Source: Geminicoccaceae bacterium
Lineage (GTDB): Bacteria > Pseudomonadota > Alphaproteobacteria > Geminicoccales > Geminicoccaceae
Assembly: GCA_030824835.1 (NCBI GenBank)
Contig: JAPJRA010000013.1
Span: forward strand, 1-18,397
DNA: 18,397 nucleotides
Direction: 5' to 3'
A program made the translations under genes and the position numbers. The notes under the pieces are model-generated. The model saw only the letters and a list, made by a program, of their open reading frames with translations. It ran no database searches and was not told where the DNA came from. Shown here in pieces: positions 1 to 8,561 of the stretch (positions are counted from its first letter, which is position 1; each line of letters opens with the position of its first letter).

Positions 1-313
1 GATTCGTGGCGTACCGATTGGCGGCGCAGTCGGACAGGCTGCCACCGCTTCTGGGAAACAGCCCGACACCCAGACTGACGTTCGAGGACAGCGAGCGCAG
101 CTTGCGTGGATTGGTGCCACTCATGTAGTTCAGCATGTTGCTCCAGTTGTCCCATGGCGCCCAGCCGGTCACCATCCCGAGCGGCGTGCCGCGCCATGCG
201 GCGAACTTGTCGGCTTCGACGCCGTTGGCTCCGGACCGCCAGGTAGGTTCCGCCGAGACCGTCTGGGCTGTCAGGCAGAGCAGCATGAAGGCTGCCAATA
301 TCGCGCGCATCAT
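1..313 (-). CDS. Secreted GH26-like glycoside hydrolase, N-terminal part (gene continues off the window)
   Basis: The first 104 codons are visible and the gene leaves the window at base 1. It starts at tandem ATG codons (313 and 310) preceded by a GGGGG ribosome binding site. Residues 1-21 form a signal peptide: a short n-region, the hydrophobic run AILAAFMLLCL and a likely cut after TVSA. The mature part begins TWRSGANGVEADKFAAWRG. It then has Trp-rich stretches (TGWAPWDNW) and a segment with LGVGLFPRSGGSLSDCA. This order (SG..G...F..WRG, then a strand, then a 'pLlP..gG.L..CA..' stretch) is what I remember from secreted GH26-type mannanase/endoglucanase-like proteins. The catalytic glutamates would lie outside the window, so activity cannot be judged. 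Likely role: hydrolysis of an extracytoplasmic polysaccharide. The family call is from remembered similarity only. Confidence 0.65.
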   Translation of the reverse strand, partial: MMRAILAAFMLLCLTAQTVSAEPTWRSGANGVEADKFAAWRGTPLGMVTGWAPWDNWSNMLNYMSGTNPRKLRSLSSNVSLGVGLFPRSGGSLSDCAANRYATN

Positions 314-738
314 CGGTTCCCCCGTCATAATGGAGCCGGTACATCTTCATGCACCTAAGTAGACCGACGGGCAGACTGGCTATTTCTTCCAGAAATTCAT
401 GAATAAAAAAGCCATTCTCTGAGGATATACTACTGTACGTATACAATAATTGGTTTGATATTAGGTAGAGCATACATCTTCAGATAATCAAGCTATCGGT
501 GTATTTCATGGAAGCTTCTGAGCTGTACCATAATACTGTCAAAGCAATCGAACGCATCCATGGCGAATTTTCGTCAATACCCGCTTGCCTCGCGGCCGCC
601 ATCGGAAGCCGGTATTCGGACAAGGTAACTTCGGATCGGTGCTATCCCGCTCAGCGCACCACCGACCGTCGGCACGGATGCCGCATGGACCCGGTATGCT
701 TGGCTCGTCCTCGTTGGGGAGGCGCGATGGAGCGGACT
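314..738. other. Intergenic stretch with AT-rich core
   Basis: This 425-base gap lies between the end of the Mrp operon and the start of the secreted hydrolase, both on the minus strand. Bases about 380-560 are much richer in A+T than the surroundings. They include a 10-base palindrome ATTCATGAAT at 395-404. The promoter of the hydrolase should lie here, but I cannot pick out a convincing -35/-10 pair. I see no clear terminator hairpin for the Mrp operon and no convincing gene; a plus-strand frame from 499 runs antisense into mnhG and has no recognisable content. Confidence 0.5.
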
Positions 739-1107
739 CTACTCGTCCGTCGCCCCATCCAGCGTCGCCCACCCCACCGGCCGGCCGGTCGCCGGCAGAG
801 AGCTCGCCTCGCGCTGCCGCCGCAGCAGGTTCGCCTTGGCGATCATGTGCGCGGTGATCGGGGCGGTGAGGAACAGGAAAAGCGTGATCAGCAGCTCATG
901 GAACGAGATATGCCCCTTCACGGCCCAGAAATAGAGCATTGACGCCAGCAGCAGACCGCCGGCGCCGAGAGTCGCGGCCTTGGTCGGGGCATGCAGGCGC
1001 TGGATCAGGGACGGCAGCTTGGCCAAGCCATACGAGCCCACCAGAAGGAAAAAGCTGCCCGCCAGGATCAGCAGGGCCACCATTAGCTGGAGCAGGAAGT
1101 CGATCAT
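739..1107 (-). CDS. mnhG: Mrp-type cation/H+ antiporter subunit G
   Basis: Small membrane subunit of the Mrp (Mnh/Pha) multisubunit cation/proton antiporter; last gene of the operon. It has 122 aa and three hydrophobic segments (about residues 5-26, 44-63 and 70-93). The family signature is visible in GSYGLAKLPSLIQRLHAPTKAATLG, quoted here in two parts: GSYGLAKLPSLIQRLH then APTKAATLG. The C-terminal 30 residues are polar and probably cytoplasmic. MnhG is required for assembly of the complex but has no known catalytic residue of its own. It starts 4 bases after the mnhF stop, so it is almost certainly co-translated. Assignment rests on the signature, the length and its place after mnhF. Confidence 0.95.
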   Translation of the reverse strand: MIDFLLQLMVALLILAGSFFLLVGSYGLAKLPSLIQRLHAPTKAATLGAGGLLLASMLYFWAVKGHISFHELLITLFLFLTAPITAHMIAKANLLRRQREASSLPATGRPVGWATLDGATDE

Positions 1108-1111
1108 CGCG

Positions 1112-1381
1112 CTACTCGATCACATCGCCGCGTAGGATGTACTTGCACAAGGCCACCGTGGATACGAAGCCCAGCATGGCGATCAGGAGTGCCGCCTCGA
1201 AGTACATGTCGGTGCCCAGACCGATGCCGATCAGCACGATGAGCGCCACGGCATTGATCGACAGCGTGTCGAACGCCAGCACTCGATCGACGATGTCCGG
1301 CCCCAGTGCCATCCGGTATAGATTGAGCAGCATGGCCAGGCCCACGGCGATGCCGCCGATCGTCACCGCCACCTGGATCAT
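1112..1381 (-). CDS. mnhF: Mrp-type cation/H+ antiporter subunit F
   Basis: An 89-aa subunit with three predicted transmembrane helices (about residues 4-22, 37-56 and 61-80). The family motif GPDIVDRVLAFDTLSINAV sits between the first two helices; its conserved Asp residues are typical of MnhF/PhaF. The start ATG at 1381 overlaps the mnhE stop as ATGA, a translational-coupling arrangement. A longer reading of this frame extends upstream into mnhE, but the extension is Arg/Gly-rich antisense-like sequence and should be ignored. It works only as part of the Mrp complex with the other subunits of this operon. Confidence 0.95.
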   Translation of the reverse strand: MIQVAVTIGGIAVGLAMLLNLYRMALGPDIVDRVLAFDTLSINAVALIVLIGIGLGTDMYFEAALLIAMLGFVSTVALCKYILRGDVIE

Positions 1382-1866
1382 GCGAAGATCTCCATCAGCC
1401 TGGCCTCGTAGCGGGTCTTGATCTCCGCCACGAGGGCGTCGGGATCGGGCACGTCGAGGCCGTGGACGAGAAGTGCCCCGCCGTCGGCGGAGAGCTCCGC
1501 ACTGAGCGTGCCGGGGGTCATGGTGATGGTGCCGGCGAGCACCGTGATGGCTTCGGGCGAGGTGAGCTCCAGCGGGATGGTGACGTAGCGGGAACGCAGC
1601 TCGTCGCTCGGCACGAAGAGAACCAGCCGGGCCACCTGCAGATTGGCCACGACGATGTCGTAGAGCACCACCAGCACATACTCGACGACCTTGAGTGGAC
1701 GGCCCACCCGTGGCCGGTCCGTCCAGAAGGCGGCGGTGCCGATCGGTATCAGCACGCCCATTACCAGCCCCATGACGAGCGATCCCGCGCTGATCTCGTT
1801 GGCCAGAGCCATCCAGACAAGCGTCAGGGTCAGGGTCAGCAGCGGGTGGGGAAGGACTGCGCGCAT
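1378..1866 (-). CDS. mnhE: Mrp-type cation/H+ antiporter subunit E
   Basis: A 162-aa subunit. Hydrophobic segments cover roughly residues 8-45 and 62-75. A soluble C-terminal part follows, with the family-typical core: NLQVARLVLF, then a P-L.L.S.EAI.vLA..ITMTPGTLS stretch, and then the HGLDVPDP segment. The TMTPGT motif is a strong MnhE/PhaE hallmark. The gene starts 9 bases after mnhD and overlaps mnhF by 4 bases. MnhE is a structural and assembly subunit in the best-studied Mrp complexes; I see nothing truncated here. Confidence 0.95.
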   Translation of the reverse strand: MRAVLPHPLLTLTLTLVWMALANEISAGSLVMGLVMGVLIPIGTAAFWTDRPRVGRPLKVVEYVLVVLYDIVVANLQVARLVLFVPSDELRSRYVTIPLELTSPEAITVLAGTITMTPGTLSAELSADGGALLVHGLDVPDPDALVAEIKTRYEARLMEIFA

Positions 1867-1875
1867 GGCCGTATC

Positions 1876-3405
1876 CTACCTTACCGCCAGCTGCGTACTG
1901 CTGCCGAGCACGGCCTCGATGTAGAGGGCCGGCTTGAACAGCTGCCGTGCCGTTGCGTCCATGCCCGTCATCGTCGGGCCGGCGAACAGTGCCAGCAGCA
2001 CCGGTGCCGCGACCAGCGCGACGGTGGCGCATATTGCGGCCGTATCGTGCAGAGGGCGATCAGGCTCTGGTGTGCCGGGCTCGGCCTCGCACTTCCAGAA
2101 GACGATGCTGCCGGCACGGGCAAATCCCACCAAGGCGATCAGGCCGCCGACCAGCACCACTGCCCACAACCACGCCCATGCCGGCTGCCCGATGAGCGTC
2201 TCAAGGACCAGCAGCTTGCCGATGAAGCCCGATAGCGGCGGCAGCCCCACCGTGGCAATGGCCGCCAGGAAGAACAAGCCTGCCAACAGATCGAGCTGGG
2301 CGAAGCGCGGCGCCGCCGCCAGCCGGTCACCGGCACCGCCACGGCGGCGGGCGACCAGATCGGCCAACAGGAACAGCGCCCCACCGGCCAGCGTACTGTG
2401 GGCCATGTAGTAGAGGGCGGCAGCGGTGCTGGTCTCGGTGAACACGCCCACGGCCATCAGCAGCGTGCCGACAGATCCGATCAGCGCGTAGCTCGCGAGC
2501 GAGGTGAGGGTACGGCTGGCCAGCACCCCGATCATGCCCACGGCCAAGGTCACGGTTGCCGCTGGCAGGATGTAGGGCGCCGCGATCCATGCGGCGGCAC
2601 CGGCGTCGCCGCCGAAAATCAGGATATAGACACGCAGGATGGCATAGACGCCGACCTTGGTCATGATGGCAAACAGGGCCGCCACCGGTGGCGAGGCGGC
2701 GCCGTAGGTACCTGGCAGCCACAAATGCAGCGGCACGAGAGCGCCCTTGATCGCAAAGACGATCAGCAGCAGGGCCGCACCCAGGCGCAGCAGCGCCTGA
2801 TCGGCCTCGGGTACCATGGGTACCTTGAGTGCCAGGTCGGCCATGTTGAGCGTGCCGGTGACCGCATAGATCAGCCCGACGGCGAACAGGAACAGGGTCG
2901 AGCCGGCGAGGTTGATCGCCACGTATTTCAGGCCCTCGGTGATCCGCCGGGGCCCGGCGCCGTGCAGCATGAGGCCGTAGGAGGCGATCAGCAGCACCTC
3001 GAAGAAGACGAACAGGTTGAACAGGTCGCCGGTGAGGAAGGCCCCGTTGACACCCATGAGCTGGAACTGGAACAGCGCATGGAAGTGGCGTCCTCGCTTG
3101 TCCCAGCCGCTGGCGGCGTAGATCACCACCACCACGGCGAGGATCGCGGTCAGCAGCAGCATCAGCGCCGACAGCCGGTCCAGCACGAGAATGATGCCGA
3201 AGGGTGCGGGCCAGTTGCCCAGCGCGTAGGCGCGGGGCATGCCGTCCGAGGCGAGCCCGTACAGCCCGATGGCGATGGACAGCAGCGCCACCGAGGCCGC
3301 GATCGACAGGACGCGTTGCAGCACGATGTCGTGGCGAGCGGCGGTGATGATGAAGGGCGCCATCACCGCGGGCAGGATGACGGGCGCGATGAGCCAGTGG
3401 TTCAA
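1876..3405 (-). CDS. mnhD: Mrp-type cation/H+ antiporter subunit D (NuoN/NuoM-like ion channel subunit)
   Basis: A 509-aa polytopic protein related to the proton-pumping subunits of respiratory complex I. Conserved ionisable residues are in place: Glu136 in FVFFEVLLIASYGLMLHG, Lys220 in FAIKGALVPLHLWLP and Lys250 in IMTKVGVYAILR. These match the MrpD glutamate and lysines needed for transport. I chose the TTG start at 3405: it overlaps the mnhC stop as TTGA and gives the family-typical N-terminus NHWLIAPVILP. The next ATG would remove most of the first helix. MnhD and MnhA together are thought to carry the ion path in the inner membrane. The gene is intact. Confidence 0.96.
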   Translation of the reverse strand: MNHWLIAPVILPAVMAPFIITAARHDIVLQRVLSIAASVALLSIAIGLYGLASDGMPRAYALGNWPAPFGIILVLDRLSALMLLLTAILAVVVVIYAASGWDKRGRHFHALFQFQLMGVNGAFLTGDLFNLFVFFEVLLIASYGLMLHGAGPRRITEGLKYVAINLAGSTLFLFAVGLIYAVTGTLNMADLALKVPMVPEADQALLRLGAALLLIVFAIKGALVPLHLWLPGTYGAASPPVAALFAIMTKVGVYAILRVYILIFGGDAGAAAWIAAPYILPAATVTLAVGMIGVLASRTLTSLASYALIGSVGTLLMAVGVFTETSTAAALYYMAHSTLAGGALFLLADLVARRRGGAGDRLAAAPRFAQLDLLAGLFFLAAIATVGLPPLSGFIGKLLVLETLIGQPAWAWLWAVVLVGGLIALVGFARAGSIVFWKCEAEPGTPEPDRPLHDTAAICATVALVAAPVLLALFAGPTMTGMDATARQLFKPALYIEAVLGSSTQLAVR

Positions 3406-3746
3406 GGGCCCTCCTCCGGGCGGCCGGCGAGGCCGTCGACATGATCCCGCCCGGTTTCGAGATAGCCACGCAAGGCCAGCACGACGAGCAGGGCGGTCAT
3501 CCCGAAACCGATGACGATAGCGGTCAGCACCAGTGCCTGGGGCAGGGGATCGGTATAGGCGTCGGCGCTCTTGCTGATGATCGGCGGCAGATTGACCTCG
3601 AGCCGGCCCATGGCGAACAGGAACAGGTTGACGGCGTAGGACAGGAAGGTCAGGCCCAGCACCAGGGGGAAGGTCTGGGCGCGCAGTGCCAGGTAGATAC
3701 CGACCGCGGTCAGCACCCCGACGCCGCTGGCGAGCAGCAGCTCCAT
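3402..3746 (-). CDS. mnhC: Mrp-type cation/H+ antiporter subunit C (NuoK-like)
   Basis: A 114-aa membrane subunit homologous to NuoK of complex I. It has three helices (about residues 3-22, 27-47 and 70-92). The family-defining DPLPQALVLTAIVIGFG stretch leads into helix three. The start ATG at 3746 lies one base downstream of the mnhAB stop. An upstream in-frame extension would run into the mnhAB coding region and is Arg/Pro-rich, so it is rejected. Its own stop overlaps the TTG start of mnhD. It sits between the two large ion-channel subunits in Mrp complexes. Confidence 0.95.
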   Translation of the reverse strand: MELLLASGVGVLTAVGIYLALRAQTFPLVLGLTFLSYAVNLFLFAMGRLEVNLPPIISKSADAYTDPLPQALVLTAIVIGFGMTALLVVLALRGYLETGRDHVDGLAGRPEEGP

Positions 3747-3747
3747 C

Positions 3748-6588
3748 TCAGGTCTCCCGTGCTGCTGCGGGCAGGATGATGTCCATGGCCGTCTCGGGGC
3801 TCGTGACCGGCTCGGCCTTGCGACCAACCCGGGACAGGTTGGCCAATGTCAGCATCACCACGCCCACCACGGTGAGGAAGACGCCAAGGTCGAACGCCAT
3901 CGCCGACGCGATCTCGACCTCGCCGATCAGCGGGATATGCACGTAGCCGTAATTGCTGGTGAGGAACGGCACATGGCCGAACCAAGCGCCGATACCCGTG
4001 ATGCCCGCTACGAGCACGCCCCAGCCGATCAGCACGTGATAGTCGAAGCGCAGCTGATGCTCGGCCCAGGCGAAACCACTGGCCATGTACTGCATGATCA
4101 GGGCGATGCCGACGACCAACCCGGCGATGAAGCCCCCGCCCGGCATGTTGTGTCCACGCAGCATGATGAAAATGCCTACCGTCAACGCCAGCGGCAGCAG
4201 CACGCGGGTGGCCACGACCAGCATCAGCGGATGTCGGTCGCCGGCCTCCCGGCGGTGCGGCATCGACCCCAGCCGCCGGCCGGAAGCGCCGACCAGGGCG
4301 CTGTCGAGCAGCGCGAAGATCGTCAGGGCGGCGATCCCCAGCACGATGATCTCACCGAACGTGTCGTAGCCGCGGAAGTCGACGAGGATGACGTTGACGA
4401 CATTGGTGCCGCCGCCGTCCGGCTTGGAATGGGCCAGGTGGTAGGTGGCGATGGTCTGGGCAAGGTCACGCGTGAGCACGGCGTAGAGGGCAAGGGCAAT
4501 GCCCACCCCGCCCGCCGTAGCGATCCCCAGATCCCGCCAATGCCGAAACCGCGACGGCTCGTGCGGGGTCTTCTGCGGCAGGTAGTTGAGGGCGAGCAGC
4601 ATCAGGATCGTGGTCACCACCTCGACCGAGAGCTGGGTCAGCGCCAGATCGGGTGCCGAGAAATAGACGAAGGTCAACGACACCACGAGGCCGACAATGC
4701 CCGTGAGCAGCAGCGCCAGCAGGCGATGCCGATGCCACGCACACACGGCCCCAGCGGCGGTCACCACCAGCAGCCACAGCACCATGGCCGGCATATTCGG
4801 GAGGATCATGCTCCGATCACCGCCGGCATGGCTGCCGCTCTGGAACGCCGTGACGCCGACCCCGAGCATGACCAGGATTGCCAGCAACAGGCCACGTTGC
4901 AGCGAGCCATTGTGGACGGCGTCGGTGAAGCTGCGCGCGGCATGTACCATGGCGTCGACCGCGGCCTCAAACATGTCCTTGGCCTCCGGTCGCCACCGGC
5001 GCAACCGGAAGGCACATACCGGATGATAGGCCAACAGCAGGAGGGCACCGCCCGCCACCGCCACGACGGTCATGAACAAGGCTGGGGTGAGGCCATGCCA
5101 AAGCGCCAAGTGATACTCTGGCAGCTGGCCGCCCGTCACAGCGTTGGCGGCGATGTCGACCAGCGGCTTGGCCAGGCCCGGCATGATGCCGATCAGGATC
5201 ACGGGGACGACCAGCACGCCAACCGGCAGCCACATGCCGACCGGGGGATCGTGCGGATGATGGGGGTAATTGTCGCGGACGCGGCCGAGAAACACGCCGA
5301 TGACGAACCGGAAGGCGTACGCCACCGAGAACAGCGAGCCGACCGTAGCCAGCACCGGGACGAGCCAAGCCTGGCCCAGATACTCGGTATGGGCCGCAGC
5401 CTCCAGCATCATCTCCTTGGAGAGGAAGCCGTTGAGCAGCGGCACGCCGGCCATCGACGCCGCGGCGAGCATGGCCAGCGTGCCCGTGATCGGCATCAAC
5501 CACAGCAGCCCGCCCAGGCGGGTGGCGTCGCGGGTGCCGGTCTCGTGGTCGACGATGCCGGCGGACATGAACAGCGACGCCTTGAAGGTGGCGTGGTTCA
5601 GGATGTGGAAGACAGCAGCCACGGCGGCGATGGGCGTGCTCATGCCGAACAGCATGGTGATCAGGCCCAGATGGCTCACCGTCGAGAACGCGAGGAGTGC
5701 CTTGAGGTCGTCCTTGAACAGCGCGATCCAGGCGCCGATCACCAGGGTGACGAGCCCGGTGCCGGTGACGATCAGGAACCAGGGCTCGGTGCCCGAGAGC
5801 ACGGGCCACAGCCGACCTAGCAGGAAGATGCCTGCCTTCACCATGGTGGCCGAATGCAGATAGGCCGACACCGGCGTCGGGGCCGCCATCGCGTGCGGCA
5901 GCCAGAAGTGGAACGGGAACTGGGCCGATTTGGTGAACGCGGCGCCCAGCACCAGCAGCAGGATCGGCACATAGAGCGGCGACGCCTTGATCTGCTCGCC
6001 GCGGGTCAAGATCTCGCTGAGCTCATAGGAGCCCGCGGCCTGACCCAGCAGCAGCATACCGGCGATCAGGGCAAGACCGCCGGCCCCGGTGACGACGAGG
6101 GCCATCCGCGCGCCCTCGCGGCCCGCCGCCAGGTGCCGCCAATAGCCGATGAGCAGGAACGAGGTGAGGCTGGTCAGCTCCCAGAACACGATGAGCACCA
6201 GCACATTGTCCGAAAGGACGATGCCCAGCATCGCTCCCTGGAACAGCAGCAGGTAGCTGTAGAAGCGACCGACCGGATCCTCGCGGCTGAGGTACCACCG
6301 CGCGTAGGTGATGATCAGTAGGCCGATGATCAGGATCAGGCAGGCGAAGAAGAACCCGTAACCGTCGACGAAGAGGTCCAGGCCCAGGCCGAGCTGTGGT
6401 ACCCAGTCGATGTGGGCCACCACTGTCTCGCCGCGAAATACCGCCGCCGTGTTGCTCAGCAGCAGCGCCAACGAGGCGACGCTGACCGCTCCTGTGACCA
6501 TGGCGCAGGTATTGCGTCCAGCCCGCATCATCAGCGGAGGCAGAATCGCACCGAGGAACGGCAGAAGGACAATCAGGGCAAGGCGCAT
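3748..6588 (-). CDS. mnhAB: Fused Mrp-type cation/H+ antiporter subunits A and B
   Basis: A 946-aa fusion. Residues about 1-500 are the NuoL-like MrpA channel, with Glu137 in FWELTSLTSFLLIGYW, Lys220 in FTKSAQFPFHFWLP and Lys251 in TMVKAGIFLLG. Residues about 560-770 are the MrpA C-terminal helices (PDLALTQLSVEVVTTILML, then DFRGYDTFGEI). Residues about 787-946 are the whole MnhB domain (RGHNMPGGGFIAGLVVG near 811-827). Separate MnhA and MnhB proteins are usual in Firmicutes; a fused form is known in alphaproteobacterial Pha systems. I start at ATG 6588, giving MRLALIVLLPFLGA; the 22 residues upstream are polar and unlike the family. The ribosome binding site is weak. It is first in a six-gene operon encoding one membrane complex that exchanges Na+ or K+ for H+. 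The preferred cation cannot be read from sequence. Confidence 0.96.
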   Translation of the reverse strand: MRLALIVLLPFLGAILPPLMMRAGRNTCAMVTGAVSVASLALLLSNTAAVFRGETVVAHIDWVPQLGLGLDLFVDGYGFFFACLILIIGLLIITYARWYLSREDPVGRFYSYLLLFQGAMLGIVLSDNVLVLIVFWELTSLTSFLLIGYWRHLAAGREGARMALVVTGAGGLALIAGMLLLGQAAGSYELSEILTRGEQIKASPLYVPILLLVLGAAFTKSAQFPFHFWLPHAMAAPTPVSAYLHSATMVKAGIFLLGRLWPVLSGTEPWFLIVTGTGLVTLVIGAWIALFKDDLKALLAFSTVSHLGLITMLFGMSTPIAAVAAVFHILNHATFKASLFMSAGIVDHETGTRDATRLGGLLWLMPITGTLAMLAAASMAGVPLLNGFLSKEMMLEAAAHTEYLGQAWLVPVLATVGSLFSVAYAFRFVIGVFLGRVRDNYPHHPHDPPVGMWLPVGVLVVPVILIGIMPGLAKPLVDIAANAVTGGQLPEYHLALWHGLTPALFMTVVAVAGGALLLLAYHPVCAFRLRRWRPEAKDMFEAAVDAMVHAARSFTDAVHNGSLQRGLLLAILVMLGVGVTAFQSGSHAGGDRSMILPNMPAMVLWLLVVTAAGAVCAWHRHRLLALLLTGIVGLVVSLTFVYFSAPDLALTQLSVEVVTTILMLLALNYLPQKTPHEPSRFRHWRDLGIATAGGVGIALALYAVLTRDLAQTIATYHLAHSKPDGGGTNVVNVILVDFRGYDTFGEIIVLGIAALTIFALLDSALVGASGRRLGSMPHRREAGDRHPLMLVVATRVLLPLALTVGIFIMLRGHNMPGGGFIAGLVVGIALIMQYMASGFAWAEHQLRFDYHVLIGWGVLVAGITGIGAWFGHVPFLTSNYGYVHIPLIGEVEIASAMAFDLGVFLTVVGVVMLTLANLSRVGRKAEPVTSPETAMDIILPAAARET

Positions 6589-6658
6589 CCAAGGTCCGCT
6601 GTTTTTTTGTGTTCGCCGCGTCCAGGCCGGTAGGTGGACCCGTCCCCTTTCCACAACT

Positions 6659-6686
6659 CTGATAGGCTGGTTCGCCCGGAGGTCAA
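6659..6686 (-). promoter_or_regulatory. Candidate sigma-70-type promoter of the Mrp operon
   Basis: Read on the minus strand, TTGACC (6686-6681) and TATCAG (6664-6659) are separated by 16 bases. They match the -35 and -10 consensus at 5/6 and 4/6 positions. The -10 lies about 70 bases upstream of the mnhAB start. The site sits in the only gap ahead of the operon. It is a by-eye match. Confidence 0.45.
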
Positions 6687-6710
6687 ACCTTATCGCGTCG
6701 CGCCGGGCCG

Positions 6711-8297
6711 TCAGAAGCCAAGCGCCAGGCCATCCTTGCGAGGATCGGAGCCGCCGATCAGCACGCCGCGCCGCCGGTCGATGACGATGGCTTGGCCGCC
6801 GCCCAGGGGCGAGGGCGCATCGACAACACGATGGCCACGCTGCATCAGGCCCAGCCGCGCGGCCCGACCGATTCCGGTCTCGGCCTGCAGGTCGCTCGGG
6901 TAGGACATGATCCGGGGCGCGTCCAACGCCTGCTGCGGGTCGAGTCCGTCATCGATCAGTCTCGTCAGCAGATGTGCCTGGCCGACCGGTTGGTAGTCAC
7001 CCCCCATGACCCCGAAGCTGCACCACACATCGCCGTCCCTGAAGGCCAGGCCCGGGATGATTGTGTGCATCGGTCGCTTGCCCGGCGCCACGACGTTGGG
7101 ATGCGCCGGATCAAGCCGGAATGACCTGCCCCGGCTGTGAAACAGCACGCCCGTATCGGGGCAGACCAGACCCGAGCCGAAGCCGTCATAGATCGAATTG
7201 ATCAGCGAGACCGCGTTGAGGTCGCGATCCACCACCGTCAGGTAGACCGTGTCGGGGTGAGGCTCAAGCAGGGGCGGTGGCAGATCGGTCATGGCACGGT
7301 CGGGATCGATCCGCTCGGCCAAGCTCTTGGCGTAGGTCTTGTCCAGCAGGCGTGCCGTCGGGACATCCACGTGCACAGGATCGGCCAGAACCGCGTCCCG
7401 ATCGCGGAATGCCAGCCGTGTGGCCTCCGCCAGCACATGCAGGCGGGACGCGGTATCCCGCCCAAGCTGGCGCATGTCGAACCGCTCGAGGATGTTGAGC
7501 AGCAGCAGGACGACGATGCCCTGCCCATTAGGCGGGCACTCATAAACCGTGGTATCGCGGTAGAGGGAATGGATCGCTGGGACGAACTCGGCCGTGGCGG
7601 CTGCGAAATCGGCCTCGGTATGCACACCGCCGAATGCGCGCAGCGAGGCCGCCATGCGCTGGGCCAGTTCACCTTCGTAGAACGCGCGGGCACCGCCTTC
7701 CGCGATCCGGCGCAACGTCCGCGCCAGTGCTGGGAAGCGCATGACGCGACCTTCTTCCGGCGCACGACCGCCGGGCAGGTAGTAGTCACGTCCGCCGTCG
7801 CTGCGCTCCAGCACGTCCAGCTGGCGGCTCCAGTCGAATGCCACCCTTGGCGTCACCGGGAAGCCGCCCTCGGCGTAGCCGATGGCGGGCCGCAGCAGCT
7901 CGGCCAGGTCGCGTGTGCCGTACGCCTCCAGAATGGCCGCCCAGCCGGCTACCGCCCCGGGCACGGTGACCGCGTGGGGGCTACCGGCATCCAACGTCGT
8001 GATCCCGCGGCCGACCAACGTCTCCGGGGTCAGCGCCAGGGGGCTTCGTCCCGAGCCGTTCAAGGCCACCACGCCACCCGATGCGGGGGCGAGCAGCACA
8101 AAGCAGTCGCCGCCGATCCCTGTCATGCCCGGCTCGACGACCGCCTGTACGGCGGCGGCGGCGATCGCCGCGTCGACGGCATTGCCGCCGTCTCGCAGCA
8201 CGTCCAAGGCGGCCAGGGTCGCCAGTGGATGCGACGTTGCCGCCATGCCCTGCTGACCATAGGCCGTCGAGCGGCCCGGTAGCTCGAAATCGCGCAT
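6711..8297 (-). CDS. Gamma-glutamyltransferase-family protein (YwrD-like, no signal peptide)
   Basis: An N-terminal-nucleophile hydrolase of 528 aa, made as a proenzyme that cleaves itself before a Thr. Thr350 in HPDTVYLTVVDRDLNAV aligns with the catalytic Thr of E. coli GGT (TTHYSVVD). Arg84 in NGSGRSP probably aligns with the substrate-carboxylate Arg of the large subunit. Other family landmarks are GGNAVDAAIA (37-46), GIGGDCF (60-66) and GVMGGDYQPVGQ (429-440). The start ATG at 8297 has an AAGGAG site; upstream in-frame sequence is unlike the family. There is no signal peptide, unlike periplasmic GGT. Length and the MGGDYQP motif recall the Bacillus YwrD subgroup. Likely substrates are glutathione or other gamma-glutamyl compounds; a cephalosporin-acylase-like amidase is the main alternative. 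It is divergent from the exported gene at 8722 and 122 bases upstream of the Mrp operon. Confidence 0.92.
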   Translation of the reverse strand: MRDFELPGRSTAYGQQGMAATSHPLATLAALDVLRDGGNAVDAAIAAAAVQAVVEPGMTGIGGDCFVLLAPASGGVVALNGSGRSPLALTPETLVGRGITTLDAGSPHAVTVPGAVAGWAAILEAYGTRDLAELLRPAIGYAEGGFPVTPRVAFDWSRQLDVLERSDGGRDYYLPGGRAPEEGRVMRFPALARTLRRIAEGGARAFYEGELAQRMAASLRAFGGVHTEADFAAATAEFVPAIHSLYRDTTVYECPPNGQGIVVLLLLNILERFDMRQLGRDTASRLHVLAEATRLAFRDRDAVLADPVHVDVPTARLLDKTYAKSLAERIDPDRAMTDLPPPLLEPHPDTVYLTVVDRDLNAVSLINSIYDGFGSGLVCPDTGVLFHSRGRSFRLDPAHPNVVAPGKRPMHTIIPGLAFRDGDVWCSFGVMGGDYQPVGQAHLLTRLIDDGLDPQQALDAPRIMSYPSDLQAETGIGRAARLGLMQRGHRVVDAPSPLGGGQAIVIDRRRGVLIGGSDPRKDGLALGF

Positions 8298-8466
8298 TGG
8301 AAACTCCTTAGACCCCGCGCCGTCGGGTGCGACCCTAGCGGAATATGCCAAGCGCAGGCGAGAGCGGAAGTCCCGAGGTCGCTGCGGAACTCGGACCACA
8401 GACCTGGCCGGGGTGAAGAACCGGCAGCGCAACAGAGGATCTCTGCAAGATATCTCCTAATAATAA

Positions 8467-8495
8467 TTGAAAAATGTCGACGTAACTGATTTAAA
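8467..8495 (+). promoter_or_regulatory. Candidate sigma-70-type promoter for the first exported paralog
   Basis: TTGAAA (8467-8472) and TTTAAA (8490-8495) are 17 bases apart, matching -35 at 5/6 and -10 at 4/6. It lies inside the AT-rich island. If used, it would leave a leader of about 220 bases before the GTG start at 8722. AT-rich DNA gives chance matches, so this is tentative. Confidence 0.35.
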
Positions 8496-8561
8496 TTGGC
8501 AACATGGATAAAATAAAAAAGAAACCGATCTTCATATCAAGTCTAAATTAACTGTATGCAT

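Noticed and set aside
499..942. 147-codon plus-strand frame beginning in the AT-rich gap
   Set aside because: Its first ~35 residues look ordinary, but the rest is Arg-rich antisense of mnhG and there is no recognisable domain.
2327..3469. 380-codon minus-strand frame over mnhD
   Set aside because: Arg/Ala/Pro-rich out-of-frame shadow of mnhD and mnhC with no family motifs.
3937..5820. 627-codon plus-strand open frame opposite mnhAB
   Set aside because: It is rich in His, Gln, Asp, Gly and Arg, typical of the antisense of a GC-rich membrane gene. The opposite strand has a complete, conserved MrpA/B protein.
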